From Acetoanaerobium sp041831635 (GTDB taxonomy: Bacteria > Bacillota > Clostridia > Peptostreptococcales > Filifactoraceae), in contig JBHASY010000012.1 of assembly GCA_041831635.1 (NCBI GenBank), positions 1-22,464 on the forward strand: a stretch of 22,464 nt of DNA, given 5' to 3'. The notes beneath the pieces were generated by a model. That model was not told the DNA's origin. It searched no databases and was given only the letters and a program-made list of their open reading frames with translations. Positions 7,561-14,123 of the stretch are shown one piece after another (within the stretch, counting starts at the first letter, position 1; each line of letters opens with the position of its first letter). The translations under genes were made by a program, and so were the position numbers.

Positions 7561-8463
7561 CTACTTGTCTTCATATCCAAACGATCGAATATAGTTTTCT
7601 TTATCTCTCCAATTTTCTTTAACCTTTACCCACAATTCCAAAAATATTTTACTTCCCAAAATTAGCTCAAGTTCTTCTCTTGCTGCCTTTCCTATACCTT
7701 TAATTTTTCTCCCCTGACTACCGATTATTATTTTTTTATGCGACTCCCTCTCACAGTAAATAACGGCAGAAATATCTATTATATCTTTATCTTTTCGTTT
7801 TTTCATAGCCTCTATATCTACTGCAATCCCATGAGGGATTTCTTTATCCGTATACATAAGCAGTTTTTCTCTTATTATTTCAGAAACCAAAACTTTTTCA
7901 GGCTGGTCGGTAATCATATCTGTAGGAAAATAAAGAGGTCCTTTTTCTATATATTTTGATAAAACTTTTATAAGAGTGTTATTGTTCGTTCCTTTTAAAG
8001 CAGATACGGGAACTATTTCATCAAATATTCCTATGTTGGAATACATACTTACAATTTCCATTAACTCTTCTTTTGTTAATTTGTCAATTTTATTTATAGC
8101 AAGTATCTTTTTTGATTTGTTGTCTTTTAGCGTTTCGATTATATCAGAATCTTTTTTGCCTATAGACTTCGACTCATCTACGACAAATAATATTACATCA
8201 GTGTCTCTCATAGAGGAATTTGAAACCTTTAACATATAATCTCCTAATCTGTTTTGAGGTTTTTGTATTCCGGGAGTATCCATGAACACTATCTGTATTT
8301 CATCGTCGTTATAAATAGCTCTAATTTGATTTCTGGTAGTCTGAGGTTTATCACTCATTATGGCAATTTTTTCTCCGACTAACGAATTCATAAGTGTAGA
8401 TTTTCCAACATTCGGTCTTCCGATAATGCTTACAAAACCCGATTTGAAAATTTTTTCTTTCAT
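7561..8463 (-). CDS. era: GTPase Era, 16S rRNA maturation
   Basis: Essential GTPase that binds the 3' end of 16S rRNA during 30S assembly. G1 GRPNVGKS at residues 15-22, G3 DTPG at 62-65, G4 NKID at 124-127, and SAL (G5) in VPVSALKG. The C-terminal KH domain shows IIGSQGRKIKGIGKAAREEL and ends NWRDKENYIRSFGYEDK. Length 300 is typical. The start ATG follows AGGATGG. It sits 11 bases after cdd and 8 before recO, the usual Firmicute order cdd-era-recO, with ybeY (another 16S rRNA factor) in the same operon. Confidence 0.97.
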   Translation of the reverse strand: MKEKIFKSGFVSIIGRPNVGKSTLMNSLVGEKIAIMSDKPQTTRNQIRAIYNDDEIQIVFMDTPGIQKPQNRLGDYMLKVSNSSMRDTDVILFVVDESKSIGKKDSDIIETLKDNKSKKILAINKIDKLTKEELMEIVSMYSNIGIFDEIVPVSALKGTNNNTLIKVLSKYIEKGPLYFPTDMITDQPEKVLVSEIIREKLLMYTDKEIPHGIAVDIEAMKKRKDKDIIDISAVIYCERESHKKIIIGSQGRKIKGIGKAAREELELILGSKIFLELWVKVKENWRDKENYIRSFGYEDK

Positions 8464-8474
8464 AATACCATCCT

Positions 8475-8867
8475 TTATAAATCATCACTTGTAAATGAAT
8501 GTGGGAGTATTTCGCTCATAGTGTATTCTTTTATTATATTTTTTCCTGTACTTCCCACTATTATTTTTAAATCCTTGCTAAACTCCACCATAACCTGTCT
8601 ACATATCCCACAAGGAAAGGTTTCATCATCATTTGAAGAAGCTACAGCTATTTTTTCAAACTCCTTTTCTCCCTCAGACACAGCTTTAAATATCGCAGTT
8701 CTCTCAGCACAATTTGTTGCTCCAAATGAAGCTATTTCTATATTACAACCTGTATATATCTTTCCGCTCTTAGTTAAAAGAGCCGCTCCCACCTTAAATT
8801 TAGAATATGGAACATAGGCATTTTCTTTTGCCTTTTCTGCCAGTTTGAGTAGTTCAAAATTATCCAT
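8475..8867 (-). CDS. cdd: Cytidine deaminase
   Basis: Deaminates cytidine and deoxycytidine to uridine and deoxyuridine for pyrimidine salvage. The tetrameric all-cysteine zinc type: zinc ligands C53 in CAERTA with catalytic E55, and C86 and C89 in PCGICRQ. FKVGAALLTKSGKIYTGCNIE is the substrate-binding start. Length 130 is typical. AGGAG lies 8 bases before the ATG and overlaps the stop codon of the dgkA gene, so translation of the two is probably linked. Confidence 0.97.
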   Translation of the reverse strand: MDNFELLKLAEKAKENAYVPYSKFKVGAALLTKSGKIYTGCNIEIASFGATNCAERTAIFKAVSEGEKEFEKIAVASSNDDETFPCGICRQVMVEFSKDLKIIVGSTGKNIIKEYTMSEILPHSFTSDDL

Positions 8868-8878
8868 TTTATCATCTC

Positions 8879-9583
8879 CTAATTAAAAAACACCTTAAAT
8901 AACAACGTTATAATAAGTATCCCCAAAATTCCTCCGTAAATAACTTCCTTTAGTGTGTGGATTTTTCCTTCTATTCTGCTTTGCGCCACTAAAACAGCCA
9001 TCATAAACGAAAGCGTCGCTACCAAAGAATCTTCCGAAATATATGCTATCGAGGTTGCAAGTGCAAAAGATAGTGCGGCGTGTCCACTTATTATTCCGCC
9101 TTGCACGTGACTTCCCTTTGGCGAAAGAGTTTTGCCTGCCACCACAAAAAGCAAGGTTATTATTATTCCTATGATAGTAATATGTACTTCTTGATTTTTT
9201 ATCTTTACCAGCAAAGACAATGTGGACGGATTTAATCTGTCAAAGAATATCAAATAAGCAATCATAACAGAATTAAGTGCCGAAACCAACACTGCTCCTG
9301 CTGCTACGTCTTTTGCTATCTTTGCAAGCGGACTGTATTCAGTAGTTACTAAATCTACAGTTTTTTCTATGGCAGTGTTAAACATTTCAGACATAATAAC
9401 AAGTGAAATAGAAAAAAATACTGCTATAATTTCTATTCTGCTAAGGTTCAAAAAAAGCGTAAAAAATAATACAAGTATCGCTATGGCATAGTGTATCTTC
9501 ATATTTCTTTGGCTTTTTAGAGTATATATTACACCGTCTATAGCATAGTTAAATGTTTTTATGAGGTTTCCGTTTTTTTGCAA
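8879..9583 (-). CDS. dgkA: DgkA-type undecaprenol kinase fused to a PAP2 phosphatase domain
   Basis: Membrane protein of 234 residues with two enzymes in one chain. Residues about 7-115 are a prokaryotic DgkA domain (NAMKIHYAIA-like N-terminus, SEMFNTAIEKTVDL active-site helix, AKIAKDVAAGAVLVSA), which in Gram-positives phosphorylates undecaprenol. Residues about 135-234 are a PAP2 domain: GKTLSPKG, ISGHAALSFA, and SRIEGKIHTLKE, where the usual Asp of the SR-x5-H-x3-D motif is Glu. Both activities could deliver undecaprenyl phosphate for wall synthesis. The likely start is TTG at 9583: AGGAGG sits 7 bases upstream, while a nearer out-of-frame ATG is only two bases from it. Members of this fused type occur in other anaerobic Firmicutes (recalled); substrate is inferred. 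Confidence 0.9.
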   Translation of the reverse strand: MQKNGNLIKTFNYAIDGVIYTLKSQRNMKIHYAIAILVLFFTLFLNLSRIEIIAVFFSISLVIMSEMFNTAIEKTVDLVTTEYSPLAKIAKDVAAGAVLVSALNSVMIAYLIFFDRLNPSTLSLLVKIKNQEVHITIIGIIITLLFVVAGKTLSPKGSHVQGGIISGHAALSFALATSIAYISEDSLVATLSFMMAVLVAQSRIEGKIHTLKEVIYGGILGILIITLLFKVFFN

Positions 9584-9598
9584 GACATTTCCTCCTTG

Positions 9599-10072
9599 CT
9601 ATCTAGTAATACCCATGATTTTAAGTACTTCGTTTTGTTTTTCTATCATAATTTCTTCATCTTGTTTTGTCATATGGTCATACCCTAAAAGATGAAACAT
9701 AGAATGGCATATCAAAAATGCTATTTCCCTTTCAAATGAATGTCCATACTCATCTGCCTGAGAAAACGCCCTTTCTACTGATACAACAATATCTCCAAGC
9801 ACAACAGGAAAATTCAAAACACTGTCATCCAGTTTTGCAAGTTCCTCTTTGTTATACATCGGAAACGAAAGCACATCTGTGGCTGTATTTATATTTCTGT
9901 GCCTGTTATTTATCTCTTTAATATCTTCATCAGTAGTAAAAGTAAGAGAAAGTTCTACTTCTTTTTTGAAATTTTCAAATTCTAAAGATTTAACCATAAC
10001 ATTTTTCAGCATTTTGATCAAATCATCTGATGGATTAAAGTCTGAGCCGTTTTCAAACAAAAGCTGCAACAT
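9599..10072 (-). CDS. ybeY: Endoribonuclease YbeY, 16S rRNA maturation
   Basis: Zinc-dependent single-strand endoribonuclease (UPF0054) needed for 16S rRNA 3' processing and ribosome quality control. NINTATDVLSFP and LGDIVVSVERA are family motifs, and the zinc site is H123-x3-H127-x5-H133 in ICHSMFHLLGYDHM (the usual HG is HS here). 157 residues, normal. The ATG directly follows the TAG stop of phoH with AGAGGTG about 8 bases upstream, so the two are translationally coupled. In B. subtilis pgpH lies between phoH and ybeY; it is absent here. Confidence 0.96.
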   Translation of the reverse strand: MLQLLFENGSDFNPSDDLIKMLKNVMVKSLEFENFKKEVELSLTFTTDEDIKEINNRHRNINTATDVLSFPMYNKEELAKLDDSVLNFPVVLGDIVVSVERAFSQADEYGHSFEREIAFLICHSMFHLLGYDHMTKQDEEIMIEKQNEVLKIMGITR

Positions 10073-11098
10073 CTAATGTACACCTCTCTTATTTTTATGA
10101 GCATTTCCTTTATTTGCCTGTTTTTCACTCTCTTTATACGCTATCTTTTTTTCATACTTTTCATAAGCTTTTATGATTCTTTGTACAAGTTCGTGCCTTA
10201 CTACGTCCTTTTCATTAAGATGCGAAATACCTATCCCCCTTACCTCTTTCAATATTTCAGTTGCGTGAAGTAAACCGCTTTTTTTCATTCCTGGTAAATC
10301 TATCTGGGTAATATCTCCTGTAACAACAGCCTTAGAGCCGAATCCAAGTCTTGTAAGAAACATTTTCATCTGTTCCTGAGTGGTATTTTGTGCCTCGTCT
10401 AAAATAATAAAAGAATTGTCCAAAGTTCTTCCTCTCATATATGCAAGCGGAGCAACTTCTATCATTCCTCTTTCCATATATTTAGCAAACTTATCCGCTC
10501 CCATTATATCAAAAAGAGCATCATACAAAGGTCTAAGATACGGATCTACCTTGTCTTTTAAGTCTCCCGGCAAGAAACCTAAACTCTCTCCCGCCTCTAC
10601 AGCAGGTCTTGTAAGTATTATCCTGCTTATTTCTTCTCTTTTAAATGCCATTACAGCCATCGCTACAGCTAAATATGTTTTTCCTGTTCCGGCAGGTCCT
10701 ACACACACAGTTATATCATTATTTCTTATGTTTGAAATATATTCTTTTTGACCTAAAGTTTTAGGTTTTATAGGGTTTCCTTTCGCCGAAAGCACTATCA
10801 CATCATCTGCCAAATTCGATAGTTTTTCTTCTGATTTAGTTGACACTAAATCTATGGAATAAAATATGGTCTGAGGATTTAATTTTTCTCCTTTTTGAAC
10901 TAACGTAAACAAATCATTCATAAGCCTTTCTGCATTGTTTACCTGTGTTTTATTCCCTATAAGGATTATATTCCCCTCTCTAAGCACTACATGAATCCCA
11001 AATTGTTCTTCTATCATTTTAATATTTTTATCAAAATTTCCAAATAACTCTCTTTGAAAAACTTCATCCTGAATTTCAAGTTTTTTTTGTTCTACCAA
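10073..11098 (-). CDS. phoH: PhoH-family P-loop ATPase
   Basis: PhoH-like cytoplasmic ATPase, linked to RNA metabolism in several bacteria; exact substrate unknown. A KH-like N-terminal region (GIHVVLREGNIILIGN) precedes the ATPase: GQKEYISNI, Walker A GPAGTGKT, LTRPAVEAGESLGFLPGDL, PLAYMRGRTL, Walker B FIILDEAQNTT and VTGDITQIDLP. The longest frame has an ATG at 11104, but AGGAGG (11112-11107) is only two bases from it, whereas it is 8 bases from a TTG at 11098, so I start at the TTG (341 residues). First gene of the phoH-ybeY-dgkA-cdd-era-recO operon, with a promoter about 35 bases upstream. Confidence 0.93.
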   Translation of the reverse strand: MVEQKKLEIQDEVFQRELFGNFDKNIKMIEEQFGIHVVLREGNIILIGNKTQVNNAERLMNDLFTLVQKGEKLNPQTIFYSIDLVSTKSEEKLSNLADDVIVLSAKGNPIKPKTLGQKEYISNIRNNDITVCVGPAGTGKTYLAVAMAVMAFKREEISRIILTRPAVEAGESLGFLPGDLKDKVDPYLRPLYDALFDIMGADKFAKYMERGMIEVAPLAYMRGRTLDNSFIILDEAQNTTQEQMKMFLTRLGFGSKAVVTGDITQIDLPGMKKSGLLHATEILKEVRGIGISHLNEKDVVRHELVQRIIKAYEKYEKKIAYKESEKQANKGNAHKNKRGVH

Positions 11099-11143
11099 AT
11101 ACATTTCCTCCTAATCAGTCCGTTTAACTCGTAATTACTTTTT

Positions 11144-11174
11144 ATTATATCATTTTAAGCTATTCAAACTACAA
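11144..11174 (-). promoter_or_regulatory. Promoter of the phoH operon
   Basis: Perfect -10 TATAAT at 11149-11144, preceded by TG one base away (extended -10, TGATATAAT). The nearest -35 candidate, TTGTAG at 11174-11169, has a long 19-base spacer, so the extended -10 is probably what matters. Start expected near 11137, leader about 38 bases. Confidence 0.75.
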
Positions 11175-11196
11175 GTACAACTTTTAATTTCAATTT

Positions 11197-11218
11197 GCAC
11201 AGTGTTATCACTATGTGC
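11197..11218. repeat. Imperfect dyad in the phoH/SOR divergent promoter region
   Basis: GCACAGTG (11197-11204) and CAC-TA-TGTGC (11209-11218) are inverted with a TA bulge and a TTAT centre. It lies between the divergent phoH and superoxide reductase promoters and has no T-run. It could be a regulator site. I see no gene in the 11099-11400 interval. Confidence 0.4.
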
Positions 11219-11244
11219 GTACCTATCCAAGTTTATAAAAATTT

Positions 11245-11273
11245 TTGACCGCATTTGTTAAAAACTATATTCT
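11245..11273 (+). promoter_or_regulatory. Probable promoter of the superoxide reductase gene
   Basis: TTGACC (11245-11250), 17-base spacer, TATTCT (11268-11273). This predicts a leader of about 120 bases before the ATG at 11401. The -10 is only a fair match, and the stretch TAATTATACA near 11318 is a weaker alternative closer to the gene. Confidence 0.5.
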
Positions 11274-11400
11274 TACTAATAGTTTTTTTGTGTTTAAAAA
11301 TCTTTGTTGTAGGGTAGTAATTATACACGAGCATGGCAGGATTATTTATATGGTCTTGCTTGCCGTCGTATACCAAAATTAAAATTAGGAGGCAACAAAT

Positions 11401-11775
11401 ATGTCTATATTATCAAATTATTTACAAACAGGAGATTGGAAAGGCGAAAAACACATTCCTGTTATCCATGTAAGCGAGTCTATTTCTGCAAACGAAGTTA
11501 CTGAAATCAAATTATCTGTAGGAGATGCTATAGCTCATCCCAACACTTTAGAACATCATATTTCTTGGTTTAAACTCTTCTTCATAGCAGAAGGAGCAAA
11601 ATTCCCTGTTGAACTTGGAACATGTAGTTTCTCAGCTAACGGCGAGGGAGATATGTTCGCTGAACCTGTTGCTATTTTTAAGGTAAAGCTTCCATCATCA
11701 GGAAAACTTGTAGCTATCAGTTACTGTAATATTCATGGACTATGGGAAAACTCTGCTGACATAACTGTAAAATAA
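11401..11775 (+). CDS. Superoxide reductase, neelaredoxin (class II) type
   Basis: Single-domain iron enzyme that reduces superoxide to hydrogen peroxide without making oxygen, typical of strict anaerobes; cytoplasmic. 124 residues. The iron centre residues are all visible: E16-K17-H18 (GEKHIP), H46 and H52 (AHPNTLEHH), and C109 with H112 (CNIHGLWE), matching in order and spacing the Pyrococcus furiosus set E14-K15-H16, H41/H47, C111/H114. No N-terminal desulforedoxin CxxC domain, so it is neelaredoxin rather than desulfoferrodoxin. AGGAGG is 8 bases before the ATG. It is monocistronic by its own promoter and terminator, and divergent from phoH. Confidence 0.96.
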   Translation: MSILSNYLQTGDWKGEKHIPVIHVSESISANEVTEIKLSVGDAIAHPNTLEHHISWFKLFFIAEGAKFPVELGTCSFSANGEGDMFAEPVAIFKVKLPSSGKLVAISYCNIHGLWENSADITVK

Positions 11776-11790
11776 AATATTCATTAAAAT

Positions 11791-11854
11791 ACCTCCTTTG
11801 TATACAGTAGTGTTTTTTGGTTTACACTATTTTAAATACATTGGAGGTTTTTTC
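11791..11854 (+). terminator. Large terminator hairpin after superoxide reductase
   Basis: ACCTCC (11791-11796) pairs with GGAGGT, inside it GTAT with ATAC and AGTGT with ACACT, capped by a T-rich loop, then TTTTTTC. The stem is interrupted by internal loops but the outer arm and T-run make a convincing terminator 15 bases past the stop. Confidence 0.8.
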
Positions 11855-11918
11855 TTTAAAATAAAAAAGTTCTGTTTTAGCATCTTAATATAACTAAATT
11901 TACTTTTTTAATTATGTT

Positions 11919-11948
11919 TTGTTATTTAGTGTCAATTTATGCTATAAT
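11919..11948 (+). promoter_or_regulatory. Promoter of the S1-domain gene
   Basis: TTGTTA (11919-11924), 18-base spacer, perfect TATAAT (11943-11948) with TG one base before it (TGCTATAAT, extended -10). Start expected near 11955, giving a leader of about 24 bases. Confidence 0.85.
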
Positions 11949-11978
11949 TACACTATCATTTATTATAGGAGTGTGTTT

Positions 11979-12413
11979 ATGTCAAATAATTTAGAAGTTG
12001 GTATGATAGTTGAAGGTAAAGTTGCTCAATTAAAACCATTTGGAGCTTTTGTTTCTCTTGCAGATAACAAAAGAGGGCTGGTACATATTTCTCAGATTTC
12101 TCACGACTACATCAAAGAGGTTGGCGATGCTTTGTCTGAAGGTGATACTGTAAAGGTTAAGATCATATCTATCGAGCCTGATTCCGGAAAGATTTCTCTG
12201 TCTATCAAAGAAGCTAATCCGAAACCTGTAGTAGATAAAGATCCGAAAGTCAATAGAGATAATAAAGAAAAATCTGAACGTTTTGAAAAAAATGATAAAC
12301 CGTCATTTAAGAAAGAGTCTGAAAAATCATTAAGCCTTGAAGATATGCTGAAAGAATGGACTAAACAGTCAAACGACAGACAAACAGATATAAATAGAAG
12401 ATTGAAAAGATAG
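11979..12413 (+). CDS. S1-domain RNA-binding protein (YugI/GSP13-like)
   Basis: 144-residue protein with a single S1 OB fold at about residues 5-77 (VGMIVEGKVAQLKPFGAFVS, RGLVHISQIS, VKVKIISIEPDSGKISLSIK), then a charged linker and a conserved tail SLEDMLKEWTKQSNDR. This layout is that of the Firmicute general stress protein GSP13/YugI/CvfD family, which associates with the small ribosomal subunit and acts post-transcriptionally. The frame extends 20 codons further 5' (hydrophobic, MLFSVNLCYN), but that would run through the promoter's -10; AGGAG lies 8 bases before the ATG at 11979, so I use that. No terminator is obvious right after it; the first hairpin is at 12480. Confidence 0.9.
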   Translation: MSNNLEVGMIVEGKVAQLKPFGAFVSLADNKRGLVHISQISHDYIKEVGDALSEGDTVKVKIISIEPDSGKISLSIKEANPKPVVDKDPKVNRDNKEKSERFEKNDKPSFKKESEKSLSLEDMLKEWTKQSNDRQTDINRRLKR

Positions 12414-12464
12414 ATTAACAATTCAATACTTATATTTTCAAAATCTAGATTGTGTAACATATGC

Positions 12465-12477
12465 TGACAATTTGTCA
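12465..12477. repeat. Palindrome TGACAA-T-TTGTCA
   Basis: Perfect 6-base arms around a single T, two bases left of the long hairpin at 12480. It may belong to the same inserted segment or be a protein-binding site; nothing nearby says which. Confidence 0.45.
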
Positions 12478-12479
12478 TT

Positions 12480-12529
12480 GTGATATGTACCCTTTTTACT
12501 CGGCAACCGGTAATTAGGGTACATATCAC
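12480..12529. repeat. Long perfect hairpin, 13-bp stem with internal stem
   Basis: GTGATATGTACCC (12480-12492) is the exact reverse complement of GGGTACATATCAC (12517-12529). The 24-base loop has its own dyad (TAC-t-CGG / CCG-GTA). No T-run follows on either strand, so it is not a standard terminator. Its right edge falls at the point where the cbiM-like relic stops being recognisable, suggesting an inserted element such as the end of an IS200/IS605-type or REP-like sequence. Identity unproven. Confidence 0.6.
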
Positions 12530-12670
12530 CTCTATCCCTATAACAAGATGAATAAGCTTCATCAGAATTAAAAAATTCCAAAATGGAAGTTCCGTTTTGT
12601 CAGAAATCAAGGTTTCAGTTGCAACTGCAGAAACTCCCGGTTGAAGTCCTATAACGGAAACTGCAAAACT
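12530..12670 (-). pseudogene. Probable relic of cbiM (cobalt/nickel ECF transporter S component)
   Basis: On the minus strand this reads SFAVSVIGLQPGVSAVATET, then LISDKTELPFWNFLILMKLI, then HLVIGIE. That resembles the membrane region of CbiM proteins (GLQLGA..VVLET..SG.TELPFGTF..LMQPIHLAIGIVEGLVTA, from memory), with matches to LET, TELPF, FLxLM, IHLxIGI. There is no start, no N-terminus with the CbiM MHIPDG motif, and the resemblance ends at Glu (codon 12532-12530), next to the hairpin. I read it as an internal fragment of a lost gene. No other cobalt-transport gene is in the window. A protein search would settle it. Confidence 0.6.
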
Positions 12671-12680
12671 TGCTTTGAAT

Positions 12681-12717
12681 AAAAATAACCTCAAGCATCT
12701 TAATATACAGCTTGAGG
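12681..12717 (-). terminator. Terminator of the MBL-fold hydrolase gene
   Basis: CCTCAAGC (12689-12696) and GCTTGAGG (12710-12717) form a perfect 8-bp stem with a 13-base loop. On the minus strand it is followed by TTATTTTTATT, 25 bases past the stop at 12742. Confidence 0.75.
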
Positions 12718-12741
12718 CTAAAAATTTTTCACAAATCCATC

Positions 12742-13458
12742 CTAGCCTTTATAAACCACTTCTCCACGCTCACGAATAGTTAAAATCTCAGTTTCATATC
12801 TTCCACTCATATATTTTTTAAATTTATCCGTCACAGTATAGGTATCTTGAAAATGCATAGGAATAAATACCTTTGGCTGAATTTTTTCAATAAATACTTC
12901 TCCACCCATATAGTAGCCCTGCTCTAATCTAGGGTCTACAGGGAAGAAAACAACATCTATATTTCTCTCAGTTATCTTTTCTATTTCTGAAAAAAATATT
13001 TTCTTCGCATACTCTTTTTCTTGAGCAGTTTCGCCAGCCCAATGCCACCAATTCAAATCTCCTGCATGAAATATAGTACGAGATTCTGCCGATACTAAAA
13101 ATGATACTCCTTCATCTGTAGAACCATAAGTCTTTATGCTTATATTTCCTATATCTAAAGTTTCGTAAGCATCCATATAATATATATATTTATTCTCATC
13201 TTTCGCTTTTATTTCTTTATAAAAAATATAATTTACATTGTCGGCGTTGAGCGTAAAAACTTCTTTATCGTAATGGTCGCAATGCCCGTGAGATACAAAT
13301 ATATACACATTTTTGTCTTTCGGCATATCTTCCGGTTTTAACTGTCCACAATCCCTATATCTATTTTTCTTGCAGTTATCTTTAAAATAGTCGAAAATAA
13401 ATACATTCTCATCAAGTTCAACCATAAATCCGCTGTGAAATAAATATGTTATTTTCAA
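12742..13458 (-). CDS. Metallo-beta-lactamase-fold metal-dependent hydrolase (UlaG-like superfamily)
   Basis: 238-residue cytoplasmic hydrolase, substrate unknown. ITYLFHSGFMVELD is the typical first strand pair, followed by the metal motif H57-G-H59-C-D61-H62 (SHGHCDHY), then FHAGDLNWWHWAGE with a further metal-binding His and Asp, and VFIPMHFQD with the last His near residue 205. The WWHW region is shared with a clostridial subgroup of this superfamily. The start is TTG at 13458, with AGGAGGG about 6 bases upstream; no ATG fits. It lies 16 bases downstream of the small membrane protein gene and likely shares its transcript. Quorum-quenching or phosphodiesterase activity cannot be told apart from the sequence. 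Confidence 0.88.
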   Translation of the reverse strand: MKITYLFHSGFMVELDENVFIFDYFKDNCKKNRYRDCGQLKPEDMPKDKNVYIFVSHGHCDHYDKEVFTLNADNVNYIFYKEIKAKDENKYIYYMDAYETLDIGNISIKTYGSTDEGVSFLVSAESRTIFHAGDLNWWHWAGETAQEKEYAKKIFFSEIEKITERNIDVVFFPVDPRLEQGYYMGGEVFIEKIQPKVFIPMHFQDTYTVTDKFKKYMSGRYETEILTIRERGEVVYKG

Positions 13459-13474
13459 TAAGATCCCTCCTATT

Positions 13475-13996
13475 TTAAAATTTCCCGAGATTTCTAATAC
13501 TAAGTGGTCTATCTATTATTTCTTTCATTATCACTGCTCTTTTTAAATCATCTTGATTTCTAAATAAATCTCTTTTTGATCTATGTTTTGTAGTTTCAGG
13601 AGATGTCGTCAAAACAAATTCATTTCTTAAAACATAGTCAGGATTTAGAGATTTTCCCTCACTACTCTCTGCTGAAATATCATAAACTTCATTGTCTTTT
13701 TTGTACAATGTTTGAGTATTTAACTTGCTTTTCTTGCTTTCAAAAGTTTTCTTCTCGTTTTTAAGCGGTTCAGCTTTTGACAAATTTGCTTTTTTTTCAA
13801 TGGTTTCAAAAAAGTCTTTCGCAGAGCCGGCTTTCATTTGATTCCATATATCTTGCATACTCTGAGGGTTGCTTTCAGCATTTTGATTGTTTTCAAACTT
13901 AATCGGTTTCTTCTTATTCATTTTATTTTTATTTTTTGTTCCTGAAATAACAGAAGAAACTATAAAGAAAACAATTAAACCTATTAAATTTTCCAT
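13475..13996 (-). CDS. Small single-pass membrane protein, function unknown
   Basis: 173 residues. An N-terminal membrane segment (MENLIGLIVFFIVSSVISG) is followed by a Lys/Asn-rich juxtamembrane stretch (KNKNKMNKKKPIKF), so the body is expected to face the cytoplasm. The middle is low-complexity and polar. The C-terminus DDLKRAVIMKEIIDRPLSIR resembles a short motif (roughly L-x-x-A-[IV]-[IV]-x-x-E-I-[IL]-x-x-P) seen at the end of several small Firmicute membrane proteins. AGAGGTGAAG precedes the ATG. It lies 127 bases after floA, so it could be co-transcribed with nfeD-floA or be a separate unit; I see no terminator or clear promoter in the gap. Confidence 0.75.
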   Translation of the reverse strand: MENLIGLIVFFIVSSVISGTKNKNKMNKKKPIKFENNQNAESNPQSMQDIWNQMKAGSAKDFFETIEKKANLSKAEPLKNEKKTFESKKSKLNTQTLYKKDNEVYDISAESSEGKSLNPDYVLRNEFVLTTSPETTKHRSKRDLFRNQDDLKRAVIMKEIIDRPLSIRNLGKF

Positions 13997-14123
13997 ATCT
14001 TCACCTCTTTTTTCAAAGGCTAATTTCTACTAGGAATTTGAAAAAAATTATTATCTTATTAAAATTACACCAATCAGATTAATCTTTGACTACTCTAATA
14101 AGTTTCAAAAAATTTTATAACAT

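Larger units (their letters stand above)
12414..12741. other. Intergenic stretch between convergent genes, with relics and hairpins
   Basis: 328 bases without an intact gene. From left: a 13-base palindrome TGACAATTTGTCA (12465-12477); a long hairpin (12480-12529); a minus-strand relic resembling cbiM (12530-12670); and the terminator hairpin of the MBL gene (12681-12717). The minus-strand frame that spans this stretch also runs antisense through the S1 gene and is not a gene as such. Confidence 0.7.

Noticed and set aside
10380..10751. 123-codon plus-strand frame antisense to phoH
   Set aside because: Lies wholly against conserved PhoH motifs and has no ribosome site or family resemblance.
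11919..11978. 20-codon hydrophobic extension of the S1 protein
   Set aside because: The first codons overlap the -35 and a perfect TATAAT; AGGAG directs the ATG at 11979.
12107..12694. 195-codon minus-strand frame across the S1 gene and the intergenic stretch
   Set aside because: It starts at a TTG inside the MBL terminator hairpin without a ribosome site, crosses the long hairpin, and its second half is antisense to the S1 gene. Only the 12530-12670 part has family resemblance, and I list that as a relic.
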